This document shows positions 33,955 to 42,063 of a stretch of DNA of 64,000 nt, piece by piece; within the stretch, counting starts at the first letter, position 1; each line of letters begins with the position of its first letter. The notes under the pieces are model-generated. The model did no database searches. It saw only the letters and a list, made by a program, of their open reading frames with translations, and had not been told where the DNA came from. This DNA comes from Actinomycetes bacterium (lineage in GTDB: Bacteria; Actinomycetota; Acidimicrobiia; Acidimicrobiales; RAAP-2). Where the stretch lies: assembly GCA_021782915.1 (NCBI GenBank), contig JAJXUK010000009.1, positions 1 to 64,000 on the forward strand. The letters are read 5' to 3'. A program made the position numbers and the translations under genes.

Positions 33955-34865
33955 CGCACCACCGCCGAAGCCCAGGTCATGCCGGCGCCGAAGCCCGTGA
34001 GCAGCGCGTACTCGTCCGGGCGGATGCGCCCGTGATCGCGCGCGTCTACCAGCGCGAGGGGGATCGAGGAGCTGGAGGTGTTGCCGTAGCGGTCCAGGAC
34101 CACCACGCAGCGCTCCATCTCGATGCCGAGGCGCTGGGCCGCAGCCTGGATGATGCGCACGTTGGCCTGATGCGGCACGACGAGGGAGATGTCCTGGGCG
34201 GTCACGCCGGCGCGCTCGAGGGCCTCCTCGGCCGAGTCGACCACCACGCGCACGGCACGGCGGAAGACCTCCTTGCCGTCCATCTCGAAGAAGCCGCCGT
34301 GTTCACAGGTCAGCAGGTCCGCCGCGGTGCCGTCGGTGCCCAGGACGAAGGAGAGGATGTCCGAACCCTCGGCGTCGTAGTCAAGGATGCAGGCTCCGGC
34401 CCCGTCGGCCAGCAGCACGGCCATGTTCCGGTCGTTCCAGTCGACCCAGCGCGAGAGGTTCTCCGAGCCGATCACCAGGATCCGTCGGTTGCCCGTCTCG
34501 AGCAGGCCCTGGGCGGTGCGCAGGGCGTACATGAAGCCGCTGCAGGCGGCGTTCACGTCCATCGCCGGACAGCTCAGGCCTAGCTCGGCGGCGATCATCG
34601 GGGCCGTCGCCGGGGTGAGCCGGTCCGGCGTGGTCGTGGCCAGTACGAGGAAGTCGATCGAGTCGAGGCTCACGCCGGCGTCGGCGATGGCCTTGCCGGC
34701 CGCCTCGACGCCCAGAGACTTGGCCGAGCCGCCGATGCGACGCTCGCGGATGCCGGTGCGCTCGCGGATCCACTCGTCCGAGGTGTCCAGGGTCTGGGAG
34801 AGCTCGTCGTTGGTCACGACGCGCTCGGGCACGCCCGTACCCCACCCCTTGAAGCGAACGCCCAT
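33945..34865 (-). CDS. fabH: Beta-ketoacyl-ACP synthase III (FabH-like)
   Basis: 306 residues. Catalytic Cys in MDVNAACSGFMYALRTAQG, His in LVVPHQANVRII, Asn in YGNTSSSSIPLAL. N-terminal VRFKGWGTGVPERVVTNDEL and DEWIRERTGIRERRI are characteristic. AAAGGGG lies upstream of ATG, and a TAGACT -10 candidate (34894-34899, minus strand) gives a short leader. FabH condenses acyl-CoA with malonyl-ACP to start fatty-acid chains. The neighbours are not classical fab genes, so a specialised starter role is possible. Confidence 0.92.
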   Translation of the reverse strand: MGVRFKGWGTGVPERVVTNDELSQTLDTSDEWIRERTGIRERRIGGSAKSLGVEAAGKAIADAGVSLDSIDFLVLATTTPDRLTPATAPMIAAELGLSCPAMDVNAACSGFMYALRTAQGLLETGNRRILVIGSENLSRWVDWNDRNMAVLLADGAGACILDYDAEGSDILSFVLGTDGTAADLLTCEHGGFFEMDGKEVFRRAVRVVVDSAEEALERAGVTAQDISLVVPHQANVRIIQAAAQRLGIEMERCVVVLDRYGNTSSSSIPLALVDARDHGRIRPDEYALLTGFGAGMTWASAVVRWS

Positions 34866-34909
34866 CTAGCCAGCCCCTTTCTCGGCTGAAAACAGTCTAG
34901 GGCGTGGGC

Positions 34910-35323
34910 CTAGCGGGCTGGGGGTGCGGCGAGGACCTGGAGCGAACAGCGCGCCACGCTGATCAGGCGATCCTTTTCGTCGCGCATCTCGATGCCCCAG
35001 ACGTGCACGCTGCGGCCCAGGCGGATGGGCGTGGCCGTGGCGCGCAGGCGTCCCTCGGTCACCGGGCGCAGGTGCGAGCAGTTCAGCTCGGTGCCCACGA
35101 CGATCTGGTCCTCGCGCACGTTGAGCGCCCCGGCGAGGCTGGCCGCGCCCTCGGCCAGCAGCGCCGACACGCCCCCGTGCAGGATCCCGTAGGGCTGGTG
35201 CACGTCGGGGCCCACCGGCACGCTCAGGACCACCTTGTCGGGGCTGGCCTCCTCGATCGAGATGTTGAGGGTGTCGTTGACGCTGCGCCGCTCGGAGAGG
35301 CGCTGGATTCGCTCGTCGATCAT
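34910..35323 (-). CDS. PaaI/hotdog-fold thioesterase
   Basis: 137 residues. The HGG motif in QPYGILHGGVSALLAEGAAS carries the family's catalytic acidic partner, followed by VGTELNCSHLRPVTEGRLRA and GRSVHVWGIEMRDE. The start is ATG 35323, exactly 6 nt after a TACACT -10 on the minus strand, with no ribosome site, so it is likely leaderless. It hydrolyses acyl- or aryl-CoA thioesters. It reads toward fabH in the same direction. Confidence 0.9.
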   Translation of the reverse strand: MIDERIQRLSERRSVNDTLNISIEEASPDKVVLSVPVGPDVHQPYGILHGGVSALLAEGAASLAGALNVREDQIVVGTELNCSHLRPVTEGRLRATATPIRLGRSVHVWGIEMRDEKDRLISVARCSLQVLAAPPAR

Positions 35324-35329
35324 GGCCCA

Positions 35330-35349
35330 AGTGTACGAGGGCCTAACCT
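35330..35349. promoter_or_regulatory. Back-to-back leaderless promoters (thioesterase / threonine aldolase)
   Basis: The 32-bp divergent gap contains TACACT on the minus strand (35330-35335), 6 nt before ATG 35323. It also contains TAACCT on the plus strand (35344-35349), 6 nt before GTG 35356. The -10 boxes are 8 bp apart, so the two polymerases' -35 contacts would lie inside each other's genes. Confidence 0.6.
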
Positions 35350-35355
35350 CGAGCC

Positions 35356-36372
35356 GTGAGGCGAGTCGACCTGCGCAGTGACACCGTGACCCAGCCCACC
35401 GCGGCGATGCGCGAGGCGATGGCCACCGCCCAGGTTGGTGACGACGGCTTCGGCGAGGATCCCACGGTGGCCCGCCTGGAGGCTCGCTACGCGGCCCTGG
35501 TGGGCAAGGAGGCGGCGCTGTTCGTGCCGAGCGGGGTCATGGCCAACCAGATCGCCCTGCGGGTGCTGAGCCAGCCCGGTGACGTCGTGGTGGCCGGGCG
35601 CAACCAGCACGTGGTGGAGTTCGAGCTGGGCGCGGCGGCGCGCAACGCCGGGATCCAGTTCGCGACCCTGGACGACCGGCGTGGGGTGCTGGACGCCTCG
35701 GCGGTCGCCGAGCTGATCGCGGCCGAGGCCCACCACCGGCCCCACGTCTCGCTCGTGTGCGTCGAGAACACCCACATGCCCTCGGGGGGAACGCCCTGGG
35801 AGCTGGCCGAGCTGCGCGAGCTGGCCGGCGTGCTCGAGGGGCGCGCGCTGCACATAGACGGGGCCCGGCTCTTCAACGCGGTGGCCGCGACGGGCGTCTC
35901 GGCGGCCGACTACGCCGCGCCGGCCACCACGGTGATGTCGTGTCTGTCCAAGGGCCTGTGCGCGCCCGCGGGCTCGCTCCTGGCGGCCAGTGCCGAGCTC
36001 ATCGCCCGAGCCCGCGTGGAGCGCAAGCGCCTCGGTGGAGCCATGCGTCAGGTCGGCGTGCTGGCCGCGGCGGGGCTGATCGGCCTCGAGACCATGACGG
36101 CACGCCTGAGCGAGGATCACCATCGCGCTCGCCGGCTCGCCGAGGCGGTGGCTCGCGCGTTCCCGGCGTCGAGCTACGACCCCGGCACGTGTCGCACCAA
36201 CATCGTCGCCTTCGAGCACGCCGCGCCGAGCCAGCTTCTGGACGCCCTCGCCGAGCGCGGGATCCTGGCTGACACGATCGGCCCGACACGGGTGCGCCTG
36301 GTGACCCACGCGCAGATCGGTGACGAGGACGTGGACTACGTGACAGATGCGCTCGACACGCTCACGCGCTGA
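35356..36372 (+). CDS. Low-specificity L-threonine aldolase
   Basis: 338 residues. [62 protein letters not shown] with the PLP-contacting Asp, and the PLP lysine in [16 protein letters not shown] 35356 follows a leaderless -10. It cleaves threonine or related beta-hydroxy amino acids to glycine and an aldehyde. Confidence 0.93.
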   Translation: MRRVDLRSDTVTQPTAAMREAMATAQVGDDGFGEDPTVARLEARYAALVGKEAALFVPSGVMANQIALRVLSQPGDVVVAGRNQHVVEFELGAAARNAGIQFATLDDRRGVLDASAVAELIAAEAHHRPHVSLVCVENTHMPSGGTPWELAELRELAGVLEGRALHIDGARLFNAVAATGVSAADYAAPATTVMSCLSKGLCAPAGSLLAASAELIARARVERKRLGGAMRQVGVLAAAGLIGLETMTARLSEDHHRARRLAEAVARAFPASSYDPGTCRTNIVAFEHAAPSQLLDALAERGILADTIGPTRVRLVTHAQIGDEDVDYVTDALDTLTR

Positions 36373-36425
36373 GTCTGGCTCCTCTCGCGGGCCACGGATA
36401 GCCTGGGGGCGTCTTGAGAACCTCC

Positions 36426-37685
36426 ATGGCTGACATCTTCCACCTTTCGACCTTCCTGCACCGGCCCATGTACGACCAGGCCGGTGATCGGATCGGACGC
36501 GTCCAGGATCTGGTCGCGCGCCTCGGCGACGAGCCGCACCCGCCGATCGTGGGTGCGGTGATCCGCATCGAGGGACGTGACCTGTTCGTGCCGATTCGCA
36601 AGATCGGAGGCCTGGCCGAGGGTCGCGTGACCTTCCAGGGCCGGCGCGTGGACCTGCGCCGCTTCGAGCGGCGCCCGGGCGAGTTGCTGCTGGGTGAGGA
36701 CCTGCGTGCGCGCCACCTCATCAACCTGGTGCGGGGTCGGCTGATCGTGGCCCACGAGATCGAGATCGCCGAGGTCAGCGGGCGCTGGGAGGTCGTCGGG
36801 GTCAACACGGGGGGCCGTCGCAAGCTGCGCCGTCTGCTGGGTGCGAGCGCCAACGGCTCCGAGACGACGAGCACCGTGGTCGACTTCGCCCAGATCGAGC
36901 CCTTCGTCAGTCACGTGCCCACGGCGCGCCTGCGCATCCCGTATCGCAAGCTGGCCAAGCTGCACCCGGCCCAGATCGCGGACATGGTCGAGCAGGCCAG
37001 CCACGAGGAGGGTGAGGAGCTCATCGAGGCGGTCGGGCTGGACCGCGAGCTCGAGGCCGACGTCTTCGAGGAGTTGGACACGACGCATCAGCTCGAGTTC
37101 CTCGAGAATCGCAGCGACGCCGACGCGGCGCGACTGCTCGCGCGCATGGAGCCGGACAACGCCGCGGACCTGATCAGCGAGATCGAGCAGGAGCGGCGCG
37201 TGCCGATCCTGGAACAGCTGCCCGAGAATCAGCAGGTGCGCGTGCGCAACCTGCTCTCCTACAACGCCGACACCGCTGGCGGGCTGATGAACCTGGACTA
37301 CGTCGCCGTCGGCGAGGCCGCCACGGTCGCCGACGCGCTCAGCGCGATTCGGCGCTCCAGCGCACCCACCGAGTCCCTGCACACGGTCTTCGTGCTCGAC
37401 GCGATGGGCCAGCCCGTGGGGGCCTGCCCGATCGCCAACCTGGTGCGCGCGCGTGAGAGCGAGCTGGCCCTCAACGTGGCACGCACGCAGCTCACGCACG
37501 TGCACGCGCACTGGGACCTGCACCGCGTGGCGCGCACCATGAGCGACTTCAACCTCACTGTGCTGCCCGTGCTGGACGAGGACCACGGCCAGATGGTCGG
37601 CGTGGTGACGGTGGACGACCTGCTCGAGGTTCTCTTGCCCCAGGGCTGGCGCCGGGAGTTCGGGATGAGCGCGGTGGAGGAGTGA
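36426..37685 (+). CDS. PRC-barrel / MgtE-N / CBS-pair protein, soluble
   Basis: 419 residues from ATG 36426; a TTG at 36414, 9 nt after a TAGCCT -10 box, is an alternative start. Residues about 1-70 resemble a PRC barrel (RPMYDQAGDRIGRVQDLVAR), 140-260 the MgtE intracellular N domain (AKLHPAQIADMVEQ, LARMEPDNAADLISE, LLSYNADTAGGLMN), and 280-410 two CBS motifs (VADALSAIRRSS, LPVLDEDHGQMVGVVTVDDL). No membrane part is present, although MgtE channels need one. It lies just before an Nramp-like gene, so it is probably a Mg2+- or nucleotide-sensing partner of that transporter. Confidence 0.88.
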   Translation: MADIFHLSTFLHRPMYDQAGDRIGRVQDLVARLGDEPHPPIVGAVIRIEGRDLFVPIRKIGGLAEGRVTFQGRRVDLRRFERRPGELLLGEDLRARHLINLVRGRLIVAHEIEIAEVSGRWEVVGVNTGGRRKLRRLLGASANGSETTSTVVDFAQIEPFVSHVPTARLRIPYRKLAKLHPAQIADMVEQASHEEGEELIEAVGLDRELEADVFEELDTTHQLEFLENRSDADAARLLARMEPDNAADLISEIEQERRVPILEQLPENQQVRVRNLLSYNADTAGGLMNLDYVAVGEAATVADALSAIRRSSAPTESLHTVFVLDAMGQPVGACPIANLVRARESELALNVARTQLTHVHAHWDLHRVARTMSDFNLTVLPVLDEDHGQMVGVVTVDDLLEVLLPQGWRREFGMSAVEE

Positions 37686-37710
37686 TGACCGCGCGTCGAG
37701 GCCACGATCA

Positions 37711-37925
37711 AAGGGGGTCCATCTGAAACCCCCAAGTACCGTCCACACGGAACTGTTCGTGGCGTCGCCCCAGAACTCAGCGCGTCGAGGGAGTCGATAA
37801 CTCCGTTCGCGAGTTGGTGGTCGTCGCCGACCGATCTCGACTGAACTGGAGACTGACCGTGCGCTTACGCGCGACATGGCTGCTGAGTGAGACCCGCGAC
37901 GACGTGCGCGCTGAAGGGCGCGCGC
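37711..37925 (+). other. Structured 256-nt leader between MgtE-N protein and Nramp-like gene
   Basis: Four helices lie between 37686 and 37941: GGGGGT/ACCCCC (37713-37733), AACTC/GAGTT (37799-37815), GCGC-TTAC-GCGC (37861-37872) and an 8-bp GTGCGCGC hairpin (37904-37925) just before an AGGGA ribosome site. This might be a metal-responsive leader, or the first hairpin may be a terminator. It does not show the M-box or yybP-ykoY core sequences. Confidence 0.3.
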
Positions 37926-37941
37926 AGGGATCGCGACACTG

Positions 37942-39576
37942 ATGATCAGCGAGCGCGAGCCGACCGACGCGACGGCCGTCCTGGACAGCGCGCACGTGGG
38001 TGACATCCACGGCGCCTTCGGCAGCATTTCCCAGCACGACGTGGGGGCACGCTCATCACTGCGCACTCGCGTACTGACGCTGCTGGCCATCATGGGACCC
38101 GGACTCATCGTGATGATTGGCGACAATGACGCCGGGGGTGTGTCCACCTACGCCCAGGCGGGCCAGAACTTTGGGCTGAGCCTTCTGTGGACGCTGCCGC
38201 TCCTCATCCCGGTTCTCGTCGTCAACCAGGAGATGGTGGTGCGCCTCGGGGCCGTCACCGGTGTCGGCCACGCGCGCCTCATCAACGAGCGCTTCGGCCG
38301 CTTCTGGGGAGCGTTCTCAGTGGGCGACTTGTTCATCCTCAACTTCCTGACGATCGCGACCGAGTTCATCGGCGTGAGCCTCTCGCTGGGATATCTGGGA
38401 GTCAGCCGCTACGTGTCGGTGCCCATCGCGGCGGTCACGCTGATCCTCATGACCGCCACGGGCAGCTTCCGGCGCTGGGAACGCTTCATGTTCGTCTTCA
38501 TCTTCGCTAACTTCCTGGTGATCCCGCTGGCTGTCCTGCGCCACCCGCCCCTGCGGCCCGTCATTCACGGCTTCATCACCCCGGGGGTTCACGGGGGGTT
38601 CAACTCGACGTCGGTGCTCTTGATCATGGCCATCGTGGGCACGACCGTGGCCCCCTGGCAGCTGTTCTTCCAGCAGTCCAACATCGTCGACAAGCGCATC
38701 ACGCCGCGCTGGATAAATTACGAGCGAACTGACACGGTGCTGGGTTCACTCATAACCGTCTTGGCCGCGGCGCTCCTGGTCATGGTGGTGTCCTCGGCGT
38801 TCGGGCACACGGTGCTGGCGGGACACTTTCAGAACGGCGCGGCGGTGGCCGCGGGGCTTCAGCGATACGTGGGCCGCGGCGCGGGAATTCTCTTCGCGAT
38901 CATTCTGCTCAACGCGTCCATCATTGGCGCCGCGTCGGTGACGCTGGCGACGTCGTACGCCTTTGGCGACATGTTTGGGGCCAAGCACTCCCTGCACCGC
39001 AGCTGGCGTGACGCGAAGTTCTTCTACGGTGTCTTCGCGGCCATGGTGGTGCTCGCGGCGGGCATCGTGATCATTCCGGGCGCCCCGCTCGGGCTCATTA
39101 CGACGGCGGTGCAGGCGCTGGCGGGCGTGTTGCTGCCCAGCGCGACCGTGTTCTTGCTCCTCTTGTGCAACGACGAGGCGGTGCTGGGTCCGTGGGTCAA
39201 CCGGCTATGGCTGAACATCCTGGCCAGCGTGATCGTGGGCGTCCTGTTGATGATGTCGTTAATCCTGATGGTGACCACGATGTTCTCGCGCATTGACGTG
39301 CGGGTCCTGTCACTCGTTCTGGGCGCTCTGTTCCTGGCGGTCTACCTCGTCGCCGGGGCGGTGATGCTGGCGCGCAGGCGGAGCCGGGAGATGGAGCCAG
39401 GACCGCTCAGCGGTGACCGCGCGACGTGGCGCATGCCGCCGATCAACCTGCTGCAGCGGCCCAAGTGGTCTCGCGGGACTCTGGCGGGGATGTACGTCTT
39501 GCGCGGGTACCTCGTCCTGGCGGTGATCATGTTGGTGGTCAAGGCCCTTCAGCTGGGACTGACACACCACGGGTGA
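37942..39576 (+). CDS. Nramp-related (SLC11) divalent metal transporter, NRMT-like
   Basis: 544 residues with about 11 membrane spans. The first-span motif is GPGLIVMIGDNDAGGVSTYA, where classical MntH has DPGN. The sixth span reads VGTTVAPWQLFFQQS, where classical proteins have MPH. Loss of the metal-coordinating methionine argues against Mn/Fe selectivity and resembles Nramp-related magnesium transporters. The adjacent MgtE-N/CBS protein supports Mg2+. ATG 37942 is preceded by a weak AGGGA. The functional reading is inference. Confidence 0.88.
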   Translation: MISEREPTDATAVLDSAHVGDIHGAFGSISQHDVGARSSLRTRVLTLLAIMGPGLIVMIGDNDAGGVSTYAQAGQNFGLSLLWTLPLLIPVLVVNQEMVVRLGAVTGVGHARLINERFGRFWGAFSVGDLFILNFLTIATEFIGVSLSLGYLGVSRYVSVPIAAVTLILMTATGSFRRWERFMFVFIFANFLVIPLAVLRHPPLRPVIHGFITPGVHGGFNSTSVLLIMAIVGTTVAPWQLFFQQSNIVDKRITPRWINYERTDTVLGSLITVLAAALLVMVVSSAFGHTVLAGHFQNGAAVAAGLQRYVGRGAGILFAIILLNASIIGAASVTLATSYAFGDMFGAKHSLHRSWRDAKFFYGVFAAMVVLAAGIVIIPGAPLGLITTAVQALAGVLLPSATVFLLLLCNDEAVLGPWVNRLWLNILASVIVGVLLMMSLILMVTTMFSRIDVRVLSLVLGALFLAVYLVAGAVMLARRRSREMEPGPLSGDRATWRMPPINLLQRPKWSRGTLAGMYVLRGYLVLAVIMLVVKALQLGLTHHG

Positions 39577-39598
39577 GCGATCTGGGCGTTCGGGTGCC

Positions 39599-39604
39599 TA
39601 GTCT
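39599..39604 (+). promoter_or_regulatory. Leaderless -10 box of the LmbE pair
   Basis: TAGTCT lies exactly 6 nt before GTG 39611, and no ribosome site is present. Confidence 0.5.
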
Positions 39605-39610
39605 CGGGGT

Positions 39611-40429
39611 GTGAATCGCCAGCCCACTTTGGTGTGTGTGCACGCGCACCCTGATGACGAGGCCCTCTTTACCGGGGGCGCGAGCGCGCTGTACGCCGCG
39701 AGGGGCGCGCACTGTGTTCTGGTGACGTGCAGCAACGGTCAGTTCGGCATCGACCCGGCGGGGCGGGCCGGGGACGACCCGGCCCACGACGAGGCCGCCA
39801 CTCGTGCGGCACGCGCGGGCGAGCTGCAGCGCGCGGCGCGCCTGGTGGGCTTCGAGCGCCTCGTCAACCTGGGATTCGACGACTCCGGCATGGCCGGCTG
39901 GGAGCAGAACCACGCGCCGAACGCCTTCGCGAACTGCGACGTGGAGGCGACGGCGCGCGTGCTGGCCAGCCTGCTGGACTCGGTGTCGGCGACGGTGGTG
40001 CTGACCTACGACGAGAACGGCTTCTACGGGCACCCCGATCACGTGATGGCTCACCGGATCACGCGTCGGGCCGTGGAGTTGGCCGCCAGCCCGCAGCGGC
40101 TCTACTACCCGATCGTGCCCACGAGCGTGCTGAGCGAGTTCGTGCCGGACGCGGCGGCGCTGGAGATCTTCCTGCCGGCCTGGGTGCTGGACGCGGGCAT
40201 CGGCGTGGCCGACGAGCTGGTCTCGTGCGCGCTGGACGTGGGCGCGTACGTGGGGATCAAGCAGGCCGCGATCGCCGCGCACGAGACCCAGATCGACAAC
40301 GCCGACCTGGTCTCGATGGACCAGGAGATGTTCCTCGCTCTCTTTGGCACCGAGTACTACCAACTCGCCTGGCGCCGCGACGAGGCCGAGCCCGACAGCC
40401 ACGACCTGCTGGGCGGACTATGGCCCTGA
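39611..40429 (+). CDS. PIG-L/LmbE-family deacetylase (first of two)
   Basis: 272 residues. Zinc motif VCVHAHPDDEALFTGG (AHPDDE) and the second metal His in GFYGHPDHVMAHRIT. In actinobacteria the family includes MshB (mycothiol precursor deacetylase) and Mca (mycothiol S-conjugate amidase). The N-terminus is not secreted. The start is GTG 39611 with a leaderless promoter. Which substrate it uses cannot be told from motifs alone. Confidence 0.9.
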   Translation: MNRQPTLVCVHAHPDDEALFTGGASALYAARGAHCVLVTCSNGQFGIDPAGRAGDDPAHDEAATRAARAGELQRAARLVGFERLVNLGFDDSGMAGWEQNHAPNAFANCDVEATARVLASLLDSVSATVVLTYDENGFYGHPDHVMAHRITRRAVELAASPQRLYYPIVPTSVLSEFVPDAAALEIFLPAWVLDAGIGVADELVSCALDVGAYVGIKQAAIAAHETQIDNADLVSMDQEMFLALFGTEYYQLAWRRDEAEPDSHDLLGGLWP

Positions 40430-41274
40430 CGTTCCTGGCGGTGCACGCGCACCCCGACGACGAGGCGAGCTCGACCGGCGGGCTCCTGCGGCTCCTGGCC
40501 AATGAGGGGGTCCGCACCGTCCTGGTGACGTGCACCAACGGCGAGTACGGCGACGCGCCCGGTGGGCTCAAGCCCACCGACGACGGGCACGATCCCGACG
40601 AGGTGGCCGAGATGCGCCGCGGCGAGCTGGACGAGGCGGCCGCGATCCTCGGGGTCTCACGCCTCGTGCGCCTGGGCTATCGGGACTCCGGGATGATGGG
40701 CTGGGCCCCCAACGAGGACCCGCGATCGTTCTGGTCGACGCCGGTCGAGCTCGCCGCCGACGCCCTCGGCGTCGTGCTGGCTGAGGAGCGTCCCCAGGTG
40801 ATCGTCACCTACAACGAGGTCGGCTTCTACGGGCACCCCGATCACATCCAGGCCCACCGGATCACCCAGGCCGCGATCGAAAGGCTGGACTACGAGCCGA
40901 CCCTGTACTACAACGCCATCCCGGCCAGCGTCATGAAGCTCTACGAGGCGCGCTGGGCCGAGGAGGAGCGGCGTCGGCGCGAGGCCGACGCCGCCAAGGG
41001 GATCGTGCGCGAGGCGGACCCGGCCGAGGAGCCCGAGGGCATCGACATGGCCACGCCCGACGAGCTGATCGACGTGAGCGTGGACATCTCCTCGGTGGCC
41101 GGGGCCAAGTACGACGCGCTGGCGGCGCATCACTCCCAGATCGGCGGGTCCTTCTGGATTCAGCAGGGACGTGAGGCGTTCGTGGCCGAGAGCACGCGCG
41201 AGTGGTTCGTGCGCGCGCGCAACCCACTCGGGCTCAGCCAGAGCGCGTCGGACATCTTCGTCGGCTATCGATAG
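40420..41274 (+). CDS. PIG-L/LmbE-family deacetylase (second of two, Mca/MshB-like)
   Basis: 284 residues from ATG 40420, overlapping the first copy by 10 bp. FLAVHAHPDDEASSTGG and GFYGHPDHIQAHRIT give the zinc site. The fuller C-terminal region (SAVAGAKYDALAAHHSQIGG-like, followed by FWIQQGREAF) is typical of Mca-type proteins. Two coupled paralogues suggest a heteromer or split substrate range. Confidence 0.9.
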   Translation: MALTFLAVHAHPDDEASSTGGLLRLLANEGVRTVLVTCTNGEYGDAPGGLKPTDDGHDPDEVAEMRRGELDEAAAILGVSRLVRLGYRDSGMMGWAPNEDPRSFWSTPVELAADALGVVLAEERPQVIVTYNEVGFYGHPDHIQAHRITQAAIERLDYEPTLYYNAIPASVMKLYEARWAEEERRRREADAAKGIVREADPAEEPEGIDMATPDELIDVSVDISSVAGAKYDALAAHHSQIGGSFWIQQGREAFVAESTREWFVRARNPLGLSQSASDIFVGYR

Positions 41275-41295
41275 GGTCCGCCCGGGTGCGCCGGG

Positions 41296-41301
41296 TAGAT
41301 T
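41296..41301 (+). promoter_or_regulatory. Leaderless -10 box of the nucleoside operon
   Basis: TAGATT is followed by 6 nt and GTG 41308. No clear -35 box and no ribosome site were seen. Confidence 0.45.
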
Positions 41302-41307
41302 TGGCCG

Positions 41308-42063
41308 GTGGCTGAGACGTTGCTGGCGCTGCAAAAGGTCACCAAGCGCTTCGACGAGGTGACCGCGCTGGCGCCGACCAGCCTGGAGGTGGCCGAGGGC
41401 TCCTTCGTGGCGATCGTCGGGCCCTCGGGCTGTGGCAAGTCGACCCTGTTCAACGTCATCGCCGGCCTGCTGGAGCCCGACGAGGGTGAGGTTCGCCTCG
41501 GAGATCGCGTGGTGAACGGCGCCACCGGTCACGTCGGCTACATGCTCCAGAAGGACCTGCTCGTGCCGTGGCGCACCGTCGAGGACAACATCACGATGGT
41601 CGCGCGCCTGACCCGGCGGGTCAGGCGCGAGGACCGCGAGGAGGCGCGACGCATCGCCACCCAGTACGGGCTGGGCGACTACCTGCGCCACTATCCCAGC
41701 GCCCTGTCGGGCGGCATGCGCCAGCGCGTGGCCTTCATGCGCACCCTCGTGACCCACCAGGACCTGCTCTTGCTGGACGAGCCCTTCGGCGCCCTGGACG
41801 CCCAGACCCGTCTCGAGATGCAGCAGTGGCTCCTGCAGGTGTGGCGCGAGTCGGGGCGCACCGTGCTCTTCATCACCCACGACGTCGACGAGTCGCTCTT
41901 TCTCTCGGACCGCGTGCTGGTCATGTCGCCACGACCCGGTCGCGTGGTCGCCGACATCGCGAATCCCCTGGACCGGCCCCGCACCATGGAGACGCTGCTC
42001 GACGCGCGCTTCGTCGAGCTGAAGGGGCGCATCATGCACCTGCTGCACGGGGGTGCCCCGTGA
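41308..42063 (+). CDS. ABC transporter ATP-binding protein (SsuB/TauB/ThiZ type)
   Basis: 251 residues. Walker A VGPSGCGKSTLFNVI, signature LSGGMRQRVAFMRTL, Walker B LLLLDEPFGALDAQTR, switch FITHDVDESLFLSD. This subfamily serves nitrate, sulfonate, taurine and pyrimidine-type importers. It is first of five coupled genes ending in nucleoside catabolism. Confidence 0.93.
   Translation: MAETLLALQKVTKRFDEVTALAPTSLEVAEGSFVAIVGPSGCGKSTLFNVIAGLLEPDEGEVRLGDRVVNGATGHVGYMLQKDLLVPWRTVEDNITMVARLTRRVRREDREEARRIATQYGLGDYLRHYPSALSGGMRQRVAFMRTLVTHQDLLLLDEPFGALDAQTRLEMQQWLLQVWRESGRTVLFITHDVDESLFLSDRVLVMSPRPGRVVADIANPLDRPRTMETLLDARFVELKGRIMHLLHGGAP

Noticed and set aside
37686-37941. M-box or yybP-ykoY (Mg/Mn) riboswitch before the Nramp-like gene
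   Set aside because: Helices exist but none of the conserved core sequences of these classes was found.
39727-41274. Long frame reading through both LmbE genes as one 515-residue protein
   Set aside because: Its first 230 residues are an out-of-frame reading of the first deacetylase. The real second gene starts at ATG 40420.
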